A DNA stretch of 64,000 bases from Jatrophihabitans sp964252635. Lineage in GTDB: Bacteria; Actinomycetota; Actinomycetes; Mycobacteriales; Jatrophihabitantaceae. Shown here piece after piece: positions 25,109 through 33,692 of the stretch. Position 1 is the first letter of the stretch. Each line of letters starts with the position of its first letter. The stretch is from NCBI RefSeq assembly GCF_964252635.1, contig NZ_CAXUNP010000019.1, forward strand, positions 1-64,000, in the 5' to 3' direction. A program made the translations under genes and the position numbers. The notes under the pieces were generated by a model that saw only the letters and a program-made list of their open reading frames with translations, was not told the DNA's origin and made no database searches.

Positions 25109-25344
25109 CCAGTTCCTCCAGGTGGGGTGTCCAGGCCGGCCACGCTATGACCGGATAAGACCGAAAGTCCCAACCTAGGTGTTCACGAGGAACTGCACAG
25201 GGGGATGCGGTGGCGTCTTGCTGCCAGGCCGGTTGTGACCGAGTTGGGCGGTCTGACCAAGAAAGACAGTCTTGCCGAACAGTTTTACCTCGAACTAACA
25301 TTCGAGGATCGCTGCGGGGGGCCGTTTCTGGGAGAAGGACGACG
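25109..25344. other. Divergent intergenic region without a gene
   Basis: The 236 bp between the protease and the DUF1059 gene should hold both promoters. I see no coding sequence, tRNA or strong hairpin. The only clear signals are the ribosome sites at each edge. Confidence 0.5.
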
Positions 25345-25521
25345 ATGAAGCGCTTTGCCTGCGGAGATGTAGTGCCCGGCTGTGAGGCGAGTTGGGTGTG
25401 TTCCGAGGAGGACGAGATCCTCGCGAACGTCGCCCGCCACGCCGCCTCGGCGCACGGCATCACCCACGTGCCACCCGAGCTCGTGACCACCGTGCGTTCG
25501 CACATCGTGGCCGTCGGCTAG
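25345..25521 (+). CDS. DUF1059 small protein
   Basis: The 58-residue protein starts MKRFACGDVVPGCEASW and continues with an HAASAHGITHVPPELV segment, the DUF1059 pattern (conserved CG...PGC and a central His-His helix). The two N-terminal cysteines and later histidines could bind metal; the function is not established. GGAGAAGGAC lies just before the ATG. The next gene begins 3 bp after its stop, so the two are probably one operon. Confidence 0.88.
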   Translation: MKRFACGDVVPGCEASWVCSEEDEILANVARHAASAHGITHVPPELVTTVRSHIVAVG

Positions 25522-25524
25522 GTC

Positions 25525-26682
25525 ATGGTTCGTCATACCTCGGCCGTCCTGTCGCCCGACGCCGAAGTGTCAGCTCCTCGGTCCGGGCGGCCGCGAGCGG
25601 GAGGGAACAAGGCCGTGGACACGGTGGACACCCTCGAGCCGACCTGCCGCATCGCTTACCTGCCCATCCTCGACGTGGCCCGCGGCGTGGCCGCCGGCTA
25701 TCAGGCGGTCGTGCAGTCCGACGCCGGGATGCTCGAGCGCGCCGACCGCTCACCCGAGGCCAAGGCCGAGGTCACTGCGGCCGCCGCGCGCACGGCGCTC
25801 GAGGCCTTCGCGACGCTGCCGCCCAACACCTTCATCTCGATCCCCACGCCGTTCCCGGTGCTCGCCGACCCCCGCGTCCGCGAGGTGCTCACCCGGCACG
25901 GCAGCCTGGCCGGGATCATCCTGGACATCGTGGAATTCTCCGCCGCCCAGCTCGACACCGCCGCCGGTGCGCTCGCCGCCTACCGCGACGCCGGTGCCCT
26001 GCTGGCGGTCGGTGGGCAAGAGGCCGCCCAGCCCGAGCTGACCAGCATCGTGCGCCTCAAGCCCGCCGTCGTACGTCTCGGCCGGGCCTGGGTCCGCGGC
26101 GTCGACCGGTCGGAGGCCAAGCGCTCGGCCATCGAGGTGACCGGCCGCCTGGCCAGTCAGCTCGACGCCTGGATCCTGGCCGAGGGCGTGAGCACGTCGG
26201 CCGAGCTGCGCGCGCTGGCCGGCCTGGACGTGCCGCTGGCCCAGGGGTCGTTCATCGGCGAGCCGCAGCAGTTCTGGCCGGACATCGAGCTCAAGGCCCG
26301 CACCGCACTGCCGGCCTGCACCATGCCCACCGACGGGGTGCTGCGCGAGTTGCTGCAGCGGGCCTACACGGCCACGAACCTGGAGGCCGCGCGCAGCGTG
26401 CTCCCGGAGACCACCGGCTTCGACGTGCTCGTCGTCCTCGACGACCACAGCCGGCCCGTGGCCCTGCTGGAGCAGGACGTCGTCGGCGAGTGGGTGACCA
26501 GCCCGGTGCTCGCTGTCAACATCGACACCCCGGTCGCGGACGCGGTCGAGCGGGCGATGGCGCGACCGCGCGACGTCAGGTTCACGCCGCTGGCCTGCAC
26601 CGACCACGCCGGCCGGTTCCTCGGTGTGCTGCGCATCGAGCGGCTGATGTCGCACCTGACCACCGCGACGGCGGCCGGCTGA
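25525..26682 (+). CDS. Degenerate EAL-domain protein with C-terminal CBS-like region
   Basis: The 385-residue protein has an EAL-like barrel (about 45-265), recognised by CRIAYLPILDVARGVAAGYQ, AEGVSTSAELRAL and QGSFIGEP. The catalytic EAL motif is replaced by GYQAVVQ and the DDFG pair by VGGQEAAQ, so cyclic-di-GMP hydrolysis is unlikely and a sensor or scaffold role is more plausible. The region 275-375 looks like CBS repeats. The ATG at 25525 has no ribosome site; a GTG at 25615, behind GGGAGGG, is a good alternative start. Confidence 0.8.
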   Translation: MVRHTSAVLSPDAEVSAPRSGRPRAGGNKAVDTVDTLEPTCRIAYLPILDVARGVAAGYQAVVQSDAGMLERADRSPEAKAEVTAAAARTALEAFATLPPNTFISIPTPFPVLADPRVREVLTRHGSLAGIILDIVEFSAAQLDTAAGALAAYRDAGALLAVGGQEAAQPELTSIVRLKPAVVRLGRAWVRGVDRSEAKRSAIEVTGRLASQLDAWILAEGVSTSAELRALAGLDVPLAQGSFIGEPQQFWPDIELKARTALPACTMPTDGVLRELLQRAYTATNLEAARSVLPETTGFDVLVVLDDHSRPVALLEQDVVGEWVTSPVLAVNIDTPVADAVERAMARPRDVRFTPLACTDHAGRFLGVLRIERLMSHLTTATAAG

Positions 26683-26706
26683 GACCGGCGCGCCGCGCCC
26701 GATCGG

Positions 26707-26779
26707 TGGAGCCACGGAGATTCGAACTCCGGACATCTGCCTTGCAAAGGCAGCGCTCTGCCAGCTGAGCTATGGCCCC
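26707..26779 (-). tRNA. tRNA-Ala (anticodon TGC)
   Basis: The complement folds as a 73-nt cloverleaf with a seven-pair acceptor stem (GGGGCCA with TGGCTCC), D-arm AGCTCAGCTGG, anticodon arm CTGCCTTTGCAAGGCAG and T-arm with GTTCGAATC. The discriminator is A. The CCA end is not encoded, so it is added by the CCA-adding enzyme whose gene is at 54690. Confidence 0.97.
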
Positions 26780-26825
26780 GGGAAACGCCCATTATAGCGG
26801 CGCACCCGAGCAGGACGGACGTCGC

Positions 26826-26957
26826 TCAGCGGGACGCGTCGGAGGTGGCTTCCCGCCACAGGATCGCCGCGTCGTTGCGGGCCTGCTTGCGCCGGGCGAC
26901 GGTGGCCACCGCAGCGGCGAGGGCGGCGGCGAGCAGAGCTGGCGTGGTGCGGCGCAT
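26826..26957 (-). CDS. DLW-39 family small protein
   Basis: The 43-residue protein MRRTTPALLAAALAAAVATV... has one hydrophobic helix (about 5-22), a basic turn (ARRKQARND) and the C-terminal AAILWREATSDASR that marks the DLW-39 family of actinobacterial origin regions. Its function is unknown. It lies between tRNA-Ile and tRNA-Ala, its usual place beside gyrA. The ATG at 26957 follows an AGG. Confidence 0.8.
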   Translation of the reverse strand: MRRTTPALLAAALAAAVATVARRKQARNDAAILWREATSDASR

Positions 26958-27026
26958 CTGCCTGAGGTTACGCCGCGACCGGGCCGGCCGCGGGTGCAGG
27001 GCAGGCCACGGCCGTTCGGTGCGGGG

Positions 27027-27100
27027 TGGGCCTGGGAGGACTTGAACCTCCGGCCTCATCCTTATCAGGGATGCGCTCTAACCGTCTGAGCTACAGGCCC
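27027..27100 (-). tRNA. tRNA-Ile (anticodon GAT)
   Basis: The complement is a 74-nt cloverleaf: GGGCCTG acceptor arm paired with CAGGCCC, D-arm AGCTCAGACGGTTAGAGC, anticodon arm CATCCCTGATAAGGATG and T-arm GGAGGTTCAAGTCCTCC. The discriminator is A, and the next bases give only CC, not a full CCA. The tRNA-Ile/tRNA-Ala pair downstream of gyrA is conserved in actinobacteria. Confidence 0.97.
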
Positions 27101-27169
27101 GCGAACGCGACGAGTAAGACTATCGGGCGGCGCCGTGCCTCGTGTCACCGACCCCGTCGCGCGAGTTGG

Positions 27170-27862
27170 TCAGCGTTCGGACAGCGTGATCTCGATGCCG
27201 CCGACCAGATCAGCGCACAGGTTGTAGACCAGGGAGCCGATGGTCGACAACGCGATGAACAGGACGACGTTCACCACGCCGATGATGGCCGCGCCGCCGA
27301 ACACGACGCCGGCGGTGACCGGAGCGTCGGCGTTGTTGCCCTGGATCGTGGTGACGGTGTCGTTGATCTTGCCGATGATGCCGGCGCCGTCGAGGATCCC
27401 GTAGAGCACGCCGACCACGATCAGCCACACGAAGAACAGCGCGATCGACAGCACGCAGGAGAACTTCAGCACCGTCCACGGGTTGATGTGGCGAAGCTGC
27501 AACCGGGCCCGACGCGGGCCCCGGTTGCGCGCGGCACGGGACTTGCCGCCCGACGGGTTCGCTGCGCCGTTCGCGCCGGCCTGCTGGTTCGCCCCCTGGG
27601 GCGGGGGCGTCTGGGCCTGACGCATCGGGGCCGGTGGGGTCTGGACGGTGGGTGCCTCCGGCACCGACGGCAGCGAGCCCGTGGTGGAGTCGGCCGTCGC
27701 CTGACCGTGGGCCGGCCCGGCGGGTCCCGCCGGGCTCCACGAGCCGGGCGCGGACCCGGACGTCGTGTGCTGCGGGGCCGAGAACCCGTAGTCGGGGCTC
27801 CGTGGCGCGGTCTGCTGGGCCGACCGGCCACCCGTGGCCCCGGGGGCTCCGCCTTGCGTCAT
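27170..27862 (-). CDS. DUF3566 membrane protein downstream of gyrA
   Basis: The 230-residue protein has a long low-complexity Pro/Gln/Ala/Gly cytoplasmic region (1-115), then a basic segment (RAARNRGPRRARLQLRHINP) and a DUF3566 domain with two membrane helices (about 130-155 and 185-215). DUF3566 genes follow gyrA in most actinobacterial origin regions; the molecular role is unknown, though the location suggests a link with envelope growth. It starts 62 bp after gyrA and is probably co-transcribed with it. Confidence 0.88.
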   Translation of the reverse strand: MTQGGAPGATGGRSAQQTAPRSPDYGFSAPQHTTSGSAPGSWSPAGPAGPAHGQATADSTTGSLPSVPEAPTVQTPPAPMRQAQTPPPQGANQQAGANGAANPSGGKSRAARNRGPRRARLQLRHINPWTVLKFSCVLSIALFFVWLIVVGVLYGILDGAGIIGKINDTVTTIQGNNADAPVTAGVVFGGAAIIGVVNVVLFIALSTIGSLVYNLCADLVGGIEITLSER

Positions 27863-27924
27863 GTCACTCCGTCCTCGAGCGCGCCGTGTGACGCGCTGCT
27901 CTCGCCGGTCCGGCTCTGGCAGGC

Positions 27925-30402
27925 CTATTCCTGCTCCTCCGGCTCGTCGGCGTTGCGTGCGATGGCGTTCAACAGCACGCCGTCCGGCAGGTTCATCAGC
28001 CGCACGCCCATCGTCTGGCGCTGCGCCCGGCGAACTTCACCGGCGGTCGTACGAATCACGACACCGTCCGAGGTGATCGCGAAGATCTCGTCCGTGGGGG
28101 CGACAGCGATGGCGCCCACAAGTCCGCCTCGGGTGGAGACGATACGCGCGGTGAGCACGCCCTTGCCGCCTCGGCCTTGAACCGGATACTCCCCGACCCG
28201 TGTCCGCTTGGCGTATCCGCCCTCAGTGGCAACCAAGATTTCGGCGTTCTCGTCCTCGACGACGACCATCGACAGCAGCGAGTCACTGTCGTTGAACCGC
28301 ATCCCGAACACTCCGGACGTGGCGCGGCCCATCGGGCGCAGCGCCTCGTCGTCGGCGGTGAACCGGATCGACATCGCCTGGCGGCTGACCAGCAGCAGGT
28401 CGTGGTTGGCCGAGATCAGCGCCGCGTCGATGAGCTCGTCGTCCTCGCGCAGGTTGATGGCCACCAGGCCACCCGACCGGTTGGAGTCGAAGTCGGTGAG
28501 CTTGGTCTTCTTCACCAGCCCGTGCTTGGTGGCCAGCACCAGGTACGGGGCCACCTCGTAGTTCTTGAGGGTGATGACCTCGGCGATCTGCTCGTCCGGT
28601 TGGAAGGCCAGCAGGTTCGCGACGTGCTGGCCGCGCGCGTTCCGGTTGGCCTCGGGCAGCTCGTAGGCCTTCGCGCGGTAGACCCGGCCCTTGTTCGTGA
28701 AGAACAGGATCCAGTCGTGCGTGGACGTCACGAAGAAGTGCTGGACGATGTCGTCCTGACGCAGGCCGGCACCCTGCACGCCCTTGCCGCCGCGCCGCTG
28801 CGCCCGGTACAGGTCGGTCTTGGTGCGCTTCGCGTAGCCACCGCGGGTGATGGTGACGACCACGTCCTCCTGCGCGATGAGGTCCTCGATGGAGACGTCG
28901 CCGTCGTGCGGGATCATCCGGGTGCGTCGCTCGTCGCCGTACTTGTCGACGATCTCGTTCATCTCGTCGCGGATGATCTGCCGCTGACGCCCCGGCTTGG
29001 CCAGGATGTCGTTGAGGTCGGCGATCGTCGCCTCGATCTCGGCGGCCTCCTCGATGATCCGGTTGCGTTCGAGGGCGGCGAGCCGGCGCAGCTGCAGGTC
29101 GAGGATCGCGGTGGCTTGGAGCTCGTCGATCTCGAGCAGCTCCATGAGCCCGCCGCGGGCCTCGTCGGCCGACGGCGCGTTGCGGATCAGGGTGATGACT
29201 GCGTCGAGCTGGTCCAGGGCCTTGAGCAGCGCGCGCAGGATATGGGCGCGCTCCTCCTTGATGCGCAACCGGTACCGCGTGCGCCGGACGATGACCTCGA
29301 CCTGGTGGTCGACGTAGTGCGTGACGAACTGGTCGAGGCGCAGGGTGCGGGGGACGCCGTCGACGATGGCCAGCATGTTCGCGCCGAAGGTGGTCTGCAG
29401 CTGGGTGTGCTTGAACAGGTTGTTCAGCACGACCTTGGCCACGGCGTCGCGCGACAGCGTGATGACCATGCGCATGCCGATGCGGTCGGAGCTCTCGTCG
29501 TGGATGTTGCGGACGCCGGCGATCTTGCCTTCCTTGACCTGCTCGGCGATGGAGGTGACGAGGTTGTCGGGGTTGACCTGGTAGGGCAGCTCGGTGATCA
29601 CCAGGATGGTGGCGCCCTTCTGGTCCTCCTCGACCTCGACGACGGCACGCATGCGGATGGAGCCGCGGCCGGTGCGGTAGGCGTCCTCGATGCCGTCGCG
29701 CCCGACGATGAGGCCCTTGGTCGGGAAGTCCGGCCCGGGGATGAGCTCGATGAGCTTCTCGAGCAGTTCCTCCTCGGTGGCGTCCGGGTGGTCGAGGGCG
29801 AAGGTGACGCCGGCCGCCAGCTCACGCAGGTTGTGCGGGGGGATGCGGGTGGCCATGCCGACCGCGATGCCCTCGGACCCGTTCATCAACAGGTTGGGGA
29901 TCCGGGCGGGCAAGATGACGGGCTCGACGGTGTTGCCGGCGTAGTTCGGGACGAAGTCGACGGTCTCTTCGTTGATGTCGGCCAGCATGGCCATGGCCAG
30001 CGGCGCCAGCCGGCACTCGGTGTAGCGCATCGCGGCGGCCGGGTCGTTGCCGGGCGAGCCGAAGTTGCCCTGCGGGTCGATGAGCGGGTAGCGCAGCGAC
30101 CACGGCTGGGCCATCCGCACCAGGGCGTCGTAGAGCGCCGAGTCGCCGTGCGGGTGGTAGTTGCCCATGACGTCACCGACGACGCGGCCGCACTTCACGT
30201 AACCGCGGTCGGGCCGGAACCCGGAGTCGAACATGCCGTAGAGGATCTTGCGGTGCACCGGCTTGAGCCCGTCACGCACGTCGGGCAGCGCACGCCCGAC
30301 GATGACCGACATCGCGTAGTCGATGTAGCTGCGCTGCATCTCCGTCTGGATGTCGACCGGCTCGATCCGATCGAACCCAGGGGGCTCCGTTATGTCCGTC
30401 AT
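27925..30402 (-). CDS. gyrA: DNA gyrase subunit A
   Basis: The 825-residue subunit breaks and rejoins DNA in the A2B2 gyrase that introduces negative supercoils. The catalytic tyrosine is Tyr127 (AAAMRYTECRLA). The quinolone-resistance loop reads HPHGDSALYDALVRMAQ with Ser88 and Asp92, the residues that give quinolone sensitivity, so no classic resistance change is present. The C-terminal beta-pinwheel includes the GyrA-box-like QRRGGKG. It lies 79 bp after gyrB on the same strand. Confidence 0.98.
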   Translation of the reverse strand: MTDITEPPGFDRIEPVDIQTEMQRSYIDYAMSVIVGRALPDVRDGLKPVHRKILYGMFDSGFRPDRGYVKCGRVVGDVMGNYHPHGDSALYDALVRMAQPWSLRYPLIDPQGNFGSPGNDPAAAMRYTECRLAPLAMAMLADINEETVDFVPNYAGNTVEPVILPARIPNLLMNGSEGIAVGMATRIPPHNLRELAAGVTFALDHPDATEEELLEKLIELIPGPDFPTKGLIVGRDGIEDAYRTGRGSIRMRAVVEVEEDQKGATILVITELPYQVNPDNLVTSIAEQVKEGKIAGVRNIHDESSDRIGMRMVITLSRDAVAKVVLNNLFKHTQLQTTFGANMLAIVDGVPRTLRLDQFVTHYVDHQVEVIVRRTRYRLRIKEERAHILRALLKALDQLDAVITLIRNAPSADEARGGLMELLEIDELQATAILDLQLRRLAALERNRIIEEAAEIEATIADLNDILAKPGRQRQIIRDEMNEIVDKYGDERRTRMIPHDGDVSIEDLIAQEDVVVTITRGGYAKRTKTDLYRAQRRGGKGVQGAGLRQDDIVQHFFVTSTHDWILFFTNKGRVYRAKAYELPEANRNARGQHVANLLAFQPDEQIAEVITLKNYEVAPYLVLATKHGLVKKTKLTDFDSNRSGGLVAINLREDDELIDAALISANHDLLLVSRQAMSIRFTADDEALRPMGRATSGVFGMRFNDSDSLLSMVVVEDENAEILVATEGGYAKRTRVGEYPVQGRGGKGVLTARIVSTRGGLVGAIAVAPTDEIFAITSDGVVIRTTAGEVRRAQRQTMGVRLMNLPDGVLLNAIARNADEPEEQE

Positions 30403-30481
30403 CTACAGCTTCCCTTCCGAGCACGAGGACCGTGCATCATCCGCAACCCGCGAACAGGTCGTGACCCCGGCCTCTAGCACC

Positions 30482-32518
30482 TCAAATGTCCAAGAACCGC
30501 ACGTCACGCGCGTTGCGGATGATGAACGACCGCCGGGCCTCGACGTCCTCACCCATGAGCACGCTGAACAGCTCGTCGGCCGTGGCCGCGTCGTCGAGCG
30601 TGACCAGGCGCAGGATCCGGTTGTCCGGATCCATCGTGGTCTCCCACAGCTCGGTCGCGTTCATCTCGCCGAGGCCCTTGTAGCGCTGCGTCCGCTCGGT
30701 CTCGTCCTTGGGCAGCTTGCGCCCGGCGGCGAGGCCGTCCTTGATCAGGGCGTCCCGCTCCTTGTCGGAGTAGGCGTAACCCGGCTCGTTCTTCGTCCAC
30801 TTGATCTTGTACAGCGGCGGGGCGGCGAGATACACGTGACCGGCCTCGACGAGCGGACGCATGAACCGGAACAGCAGCGTCAGCAGCAGCGTCGTGATGT
30901 GCTGGCCGTCGACGTCGGCGTCGGCCATGAGCACGATCTTGTGATAGCGCAGCTTGGTCAGATCGAAGTCGTCATGGATGCCGGTGCCCAGCGCCGTGAT
31001 CAGCGACTGCACCTCGTTGTTCTTCAGCACCCGGTCGATCCGCGACTTCTCGACGTTGATGATCTTTCCGCGGATGGGCAGGATGGCCTGGAACTGGGAG
31101 TTGCGCGCCGACTTCGCCGAGCCGCCGGCGGAGTCACCCTCAACGATGTAGAGCTCACTCTCACCGGGGTCGGTGGAGCGGCAGTCGGCGAGCTTGCCGG
31201 GCATCCCGAAGGTGTCGAGGGCGTTCTTGCGGGCCAGCTTGCGGGCCTGCTGCGCGGCCTTGCGGGCCCGGGCCGCCTGCGTCATCTTCGTGACAATCTT
31301 CTTGGCCTCGCCGGGGTTGCGGTTGAACCAGTCCTCGATCCACTGGTTGCACACCGATTGCACGAACGTCTTGGCCACCGAGTTGCCGAGCTTGGTCTTG
31401 GTCTGACCCTCGAACTGCGGCTCGCCGAGCTTGATGGAGATGATGGCGGCCAGGCCCTCGCGGATGTCGTCGCCGGTGAGCCGGTCCTCCTTGGTGTCCT
31501 TGACCATCTTGGCGGCCACCGCCCACTTGTTCACCACGCCGGTCAAGGCCGCGCGGAAACCCTCCTCGTGGGTACCGCCCTCGATCGTCGCGATGGTGTT
31601 GGCGAAGGTGTGCACGCTCTCGGAGAACGAGGTGTTCCACTGCATGGCCACCTCGAGCGACAGGGCCTTCTCCGGGTCCTCGCCGGAGAAGGAGATCACG
31701 TTGGCGTGGATCGGTTCCTTGTCCTTGGTCCGGTTGATGTGCCGCACGAAGTCGGCGATGCCGTCGGCGTAGCAGTAGGTGAGCTCGCGGACCTTCGCCG
31801 GCGCCTTGGCCTCGGCCTCGGTGGAGCCGACCTGGGCGTCGTCCTCCTCGACGATCTTCTCGGTGCGCTCGTCGCGCAGCACGATCGTCAGGCCCTTGTT
31901 CAGGAACGCGTACTCCTGGATGCGCCGGCGGATCGTCTCGAAGTCGTACTCGGTGGTCTCGAAGATGGCCGGGTCGGCCCAGAACGTGACCGTGGTGCCG
32001 GTCTTCGTCGACGGGCCGCCCTTCTTCAGCGGCTCGGCCGGGACCTGGTCGACGAACGGCTGGGTCCAGCGGAAGCCGTCGCGTTCGATGTCGACCTCGA
32101 GCCGGCGGCTCAGCGCGTTGACGACCGAGACGCCGACGCCGTGCAGACCGCCCGAGACGGCGTAGGCCTTGCCGTCGAACTTCCCGCCTGCGTGCAGGAC
32201 CGTGAGGATGACCTCGACGGTCGGGCGCTTCTGCGTGGGGTGCATGTCGACGGGCATGCCGCGACCGTTGTCCTTGACGCGGACGCCGCCGTCGGCGAGC
32301 AGGGTGACCTCGATGCGGTCGGCGTGGCCGCCGAGCGCCTCGTCGACCGAGTTGTCCACGACCTCCCACACGAGGTGGTGCAGGCCGCGGGCCGAGGTCG
32401 AGCCGATGTACATGCCGGGGCGCTTGCGGACTGCCTCGAGGCCCTCGAGCACGGTGATGGAGCTGCCGCTGTACTCGTCCTTCTTCGGGCTCTTCGCGCG
32501 GGCCGGACTACTTGTCAC
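30482..32518 (-). CDS. gyrB: DNA gyrase subunit B
   Basis: The 678-residue ATPase subunit has the GHKL ATP site (EVVDNSVDEALGGHADRIEV, KDNGRGMPVD, GGLHGVGVSVVNALS), a transducer and a Toprim domain with EGDSAGGSAK and MADADVDGQHI. The longer frame to 32620 lacks homology at its N-terminus, so I start at the GTG at 32518 (VTSSPARAKSPKKDEYSGSS), which has AGAGG 8 nt upstream. It forms an operon with gyrA. Confidence 0.97.
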   Translation of the reverse strand: MTSSPARAKSPKKDEYSGSSITVLEGLEAVRKRPGMYIGSTSARGLHHLVWEVVDNSVDEALGGHADRIEVTLLADGGVRVKDNGRGMPVDMHPTQKRPTVEVILTVLHAGGKFDGKAYAVSGGLHGVGVSVVNALSRRLEVDIERDGFRWTQPFVDQVPAEPLKKGGPSTKTGTTVTFWADPAIFETTEYDFETIRRRIQEYAFLNKGLTIVLRDERTEKIVEEDDAQVGSTEAEAKAPAKVRELTYCYADGIADFVRHINRTKDKEPIHANVISFSGEDPEKALSLEVAMQWNTSFSESVHTFANTIATIEGGTHEEGFRAALTGVVNKWAVAAKMVKDTKEDRLTGDDIREGLAAIISIKLGEPQFEGQTKTKLGNSVAKTFVQSVCNQWIEDWFNRNPGEAKKIVTKMTQAARARKAAQQARKLARKNALDTFGMPGKLADCRSTDPGESELYIVEGDSAGGSAKSARNSQFQAILPIRGKIINVEKSRIDRVLKNNEVQSLITALGTGIHDDFDLTKLRYHKIVLMADADVDGQHITTLLLTLLFRFMRPLVEAGHVYLAAPPLYKIKWTKNEPGYAYSDKERDALIKDGLAAGRKLPKDETERTQRYKGLGEMNATELWETTMDPDNRILRLVTLDDAATADELFSVLMGEDVEARRSFIIRNARDVRFLDI

Positions 32519-32792
32519 AGGATGACCTCTCTCGCCACCAGGGCGCACGCCGGCCTCGGGACGGGGCTGGCGACTAGACTGCTCAGCGGGACACGGCGTC
32601 GCGCGCCGGAGCCGGAGCACCGGCCCACGCCACTGTTGCGGCAGGGACCGACAGTTCTCGGTACCCGACCAGTCTAGCCCTTGTTGGCGTACTCGGTGGC
32701 CGCCACGCGGGCTCAGTGCGCCGCTGAGCGTTGCAGCCCCCGGTCGTCGGGGGACCTACCGACACCACCTGGTGTGGACTACTGCGAGGCGA

Positions 32793-33467
32793 TCAGCCGT
32801 AGGTGTCCCGGGGGCCGCGCCCGTTGCGCAGGCTGCGGGGGCCGTGTTTCCAGCTCGGCGCGGTCGGCCCGCTGATGACGAGCCTGCGGACGACGTCGGG
32901 GCCCAGTTCGGCGACCAGGCGGGCGAGCAGCGTGCCCGCGAGCAGGCGCAGCTGCGTCGCCCACGCCGTCGACTCCGCCGTGATCCGCAGCTCGCCGTCG
33001 CGCAGGCTCTGCGGTTCGCAGTGCGCCGCGACGTCGGCCCCGACGAGGGTGGGCCACTGGGCGAAGACCCGGGCGTCGGCCATCGGCGCCTCCCATCCCA
33101 GGTCGGCCACGTACCCCGGTAGCAGGGCGCCGATCCGTTGCGGGTCGCGCGCCGGGTCCGGTCCCGGGCCGGAGTAGCCGCCCCGGTTGCGGCCCGGCAC
33201 GTCGGCCCGGCGGCCGCGCTGCCCCGGACGCCGGCGCGAGGTCCGCGACGTGCCGCGCGCGCCGGCGAGCATCATCCGCGCCAGGTCGTCGTCGTCCGTC
33301 GCTCCATCGTCCGGTCCGACCTCATCGTCCGGACCCAATTCGTCCGGACCGTCGTCGTCGACTCCGTCTGCCAGATCGACATCGACGTCCTCGGCGGGAT
33401 AGGGCTCATGGGCCCACGCGCCATCGTCGTCGTCGGGGTCTGGAGTCGGCGGATGCTCGGTGCTCAC
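32793..33467 (-). CDS. dciA: DciA/DUF721 helicase-loader protein
   Basis: The 224-residue protein has a highly acidic, Asp-rich N-terminus (about 1-60), a basic Arg/Gly linker (70-105) and a C-terminal DUF721/DciA domain (about 108-205; VFAQWPTLVGADVAAHCEP and ESTAWATQLRLLAG). DciA loads or activates the replicative helicase DnaB in bacteria without DnaC or DnaI. The position between recF and gyrB is its usual place. The start is GTG at 33467. A DnaA-box cluster lies directly upstream. Confidence 0.9.
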   Translation of the reverse strand: MSTEHPPTPDPDDDDGAWAHEPYPAEDVDVDLADGVDDDGPDELGPDDEVGPDDGATDDDDLARMMLAGARGTSRTSRRRPGQRGRRADVPGRNRGGYSGPGPDPARDPQRIGALLPGYVADLGWEAPMADARVFAQWPTLVGADVAAHCEPQSLRDGELRITAESTAWATQLRLLAGTLLARLVAELGPDVVRRLVISGPTAPSWKHGPRSLRNGRGPRDTYG

Positions 33468-33530
33468 CAGCCGTCACCACCGAGACGGTCACCCGGGGGC
33501 CTCACCGGGGCGCCGCAGTCCTGCACAGGG

Positions 33531-33649
33531 TTGTCCACAGGACGTGGGCTGTCGGCGTGAGATTGACATACGTTTGTCCGGTTTCCGGGTCGGCCGCTGG
33601 TCTCGTCGTCCACAGACCGAGGACCTTTTCCACGGGTAGGTGTGGACAA
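33531..33649. promoter_or_regulatory. DnaA boxes between recF and dciA
   Basis: TTGTCCACA occurs on the plus strand at 33531-33539 and on the minus strand at 33641-33649, both perfect 9-mers, with partial boxes (CGTCCACAG near 33606; TTTTCCACG near 33626) between. They lie in the 225-bp gap ahead of dciA and may let DnaA control dciA-gyrB transcription or form an extra binding cluster of the origin. Confidence 0.6.
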
Positions 33650-33692
33650 CGGGGTGACCCAGCTCTCGTTCACCGCAGGCGACGACACGACC

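Noticed and set aside
30482..32620. Longer gyrB start at 32620
   Set aside because: The added residues do not match GyrB and lack a ribosome site; the GTG at 32518 has a good one.
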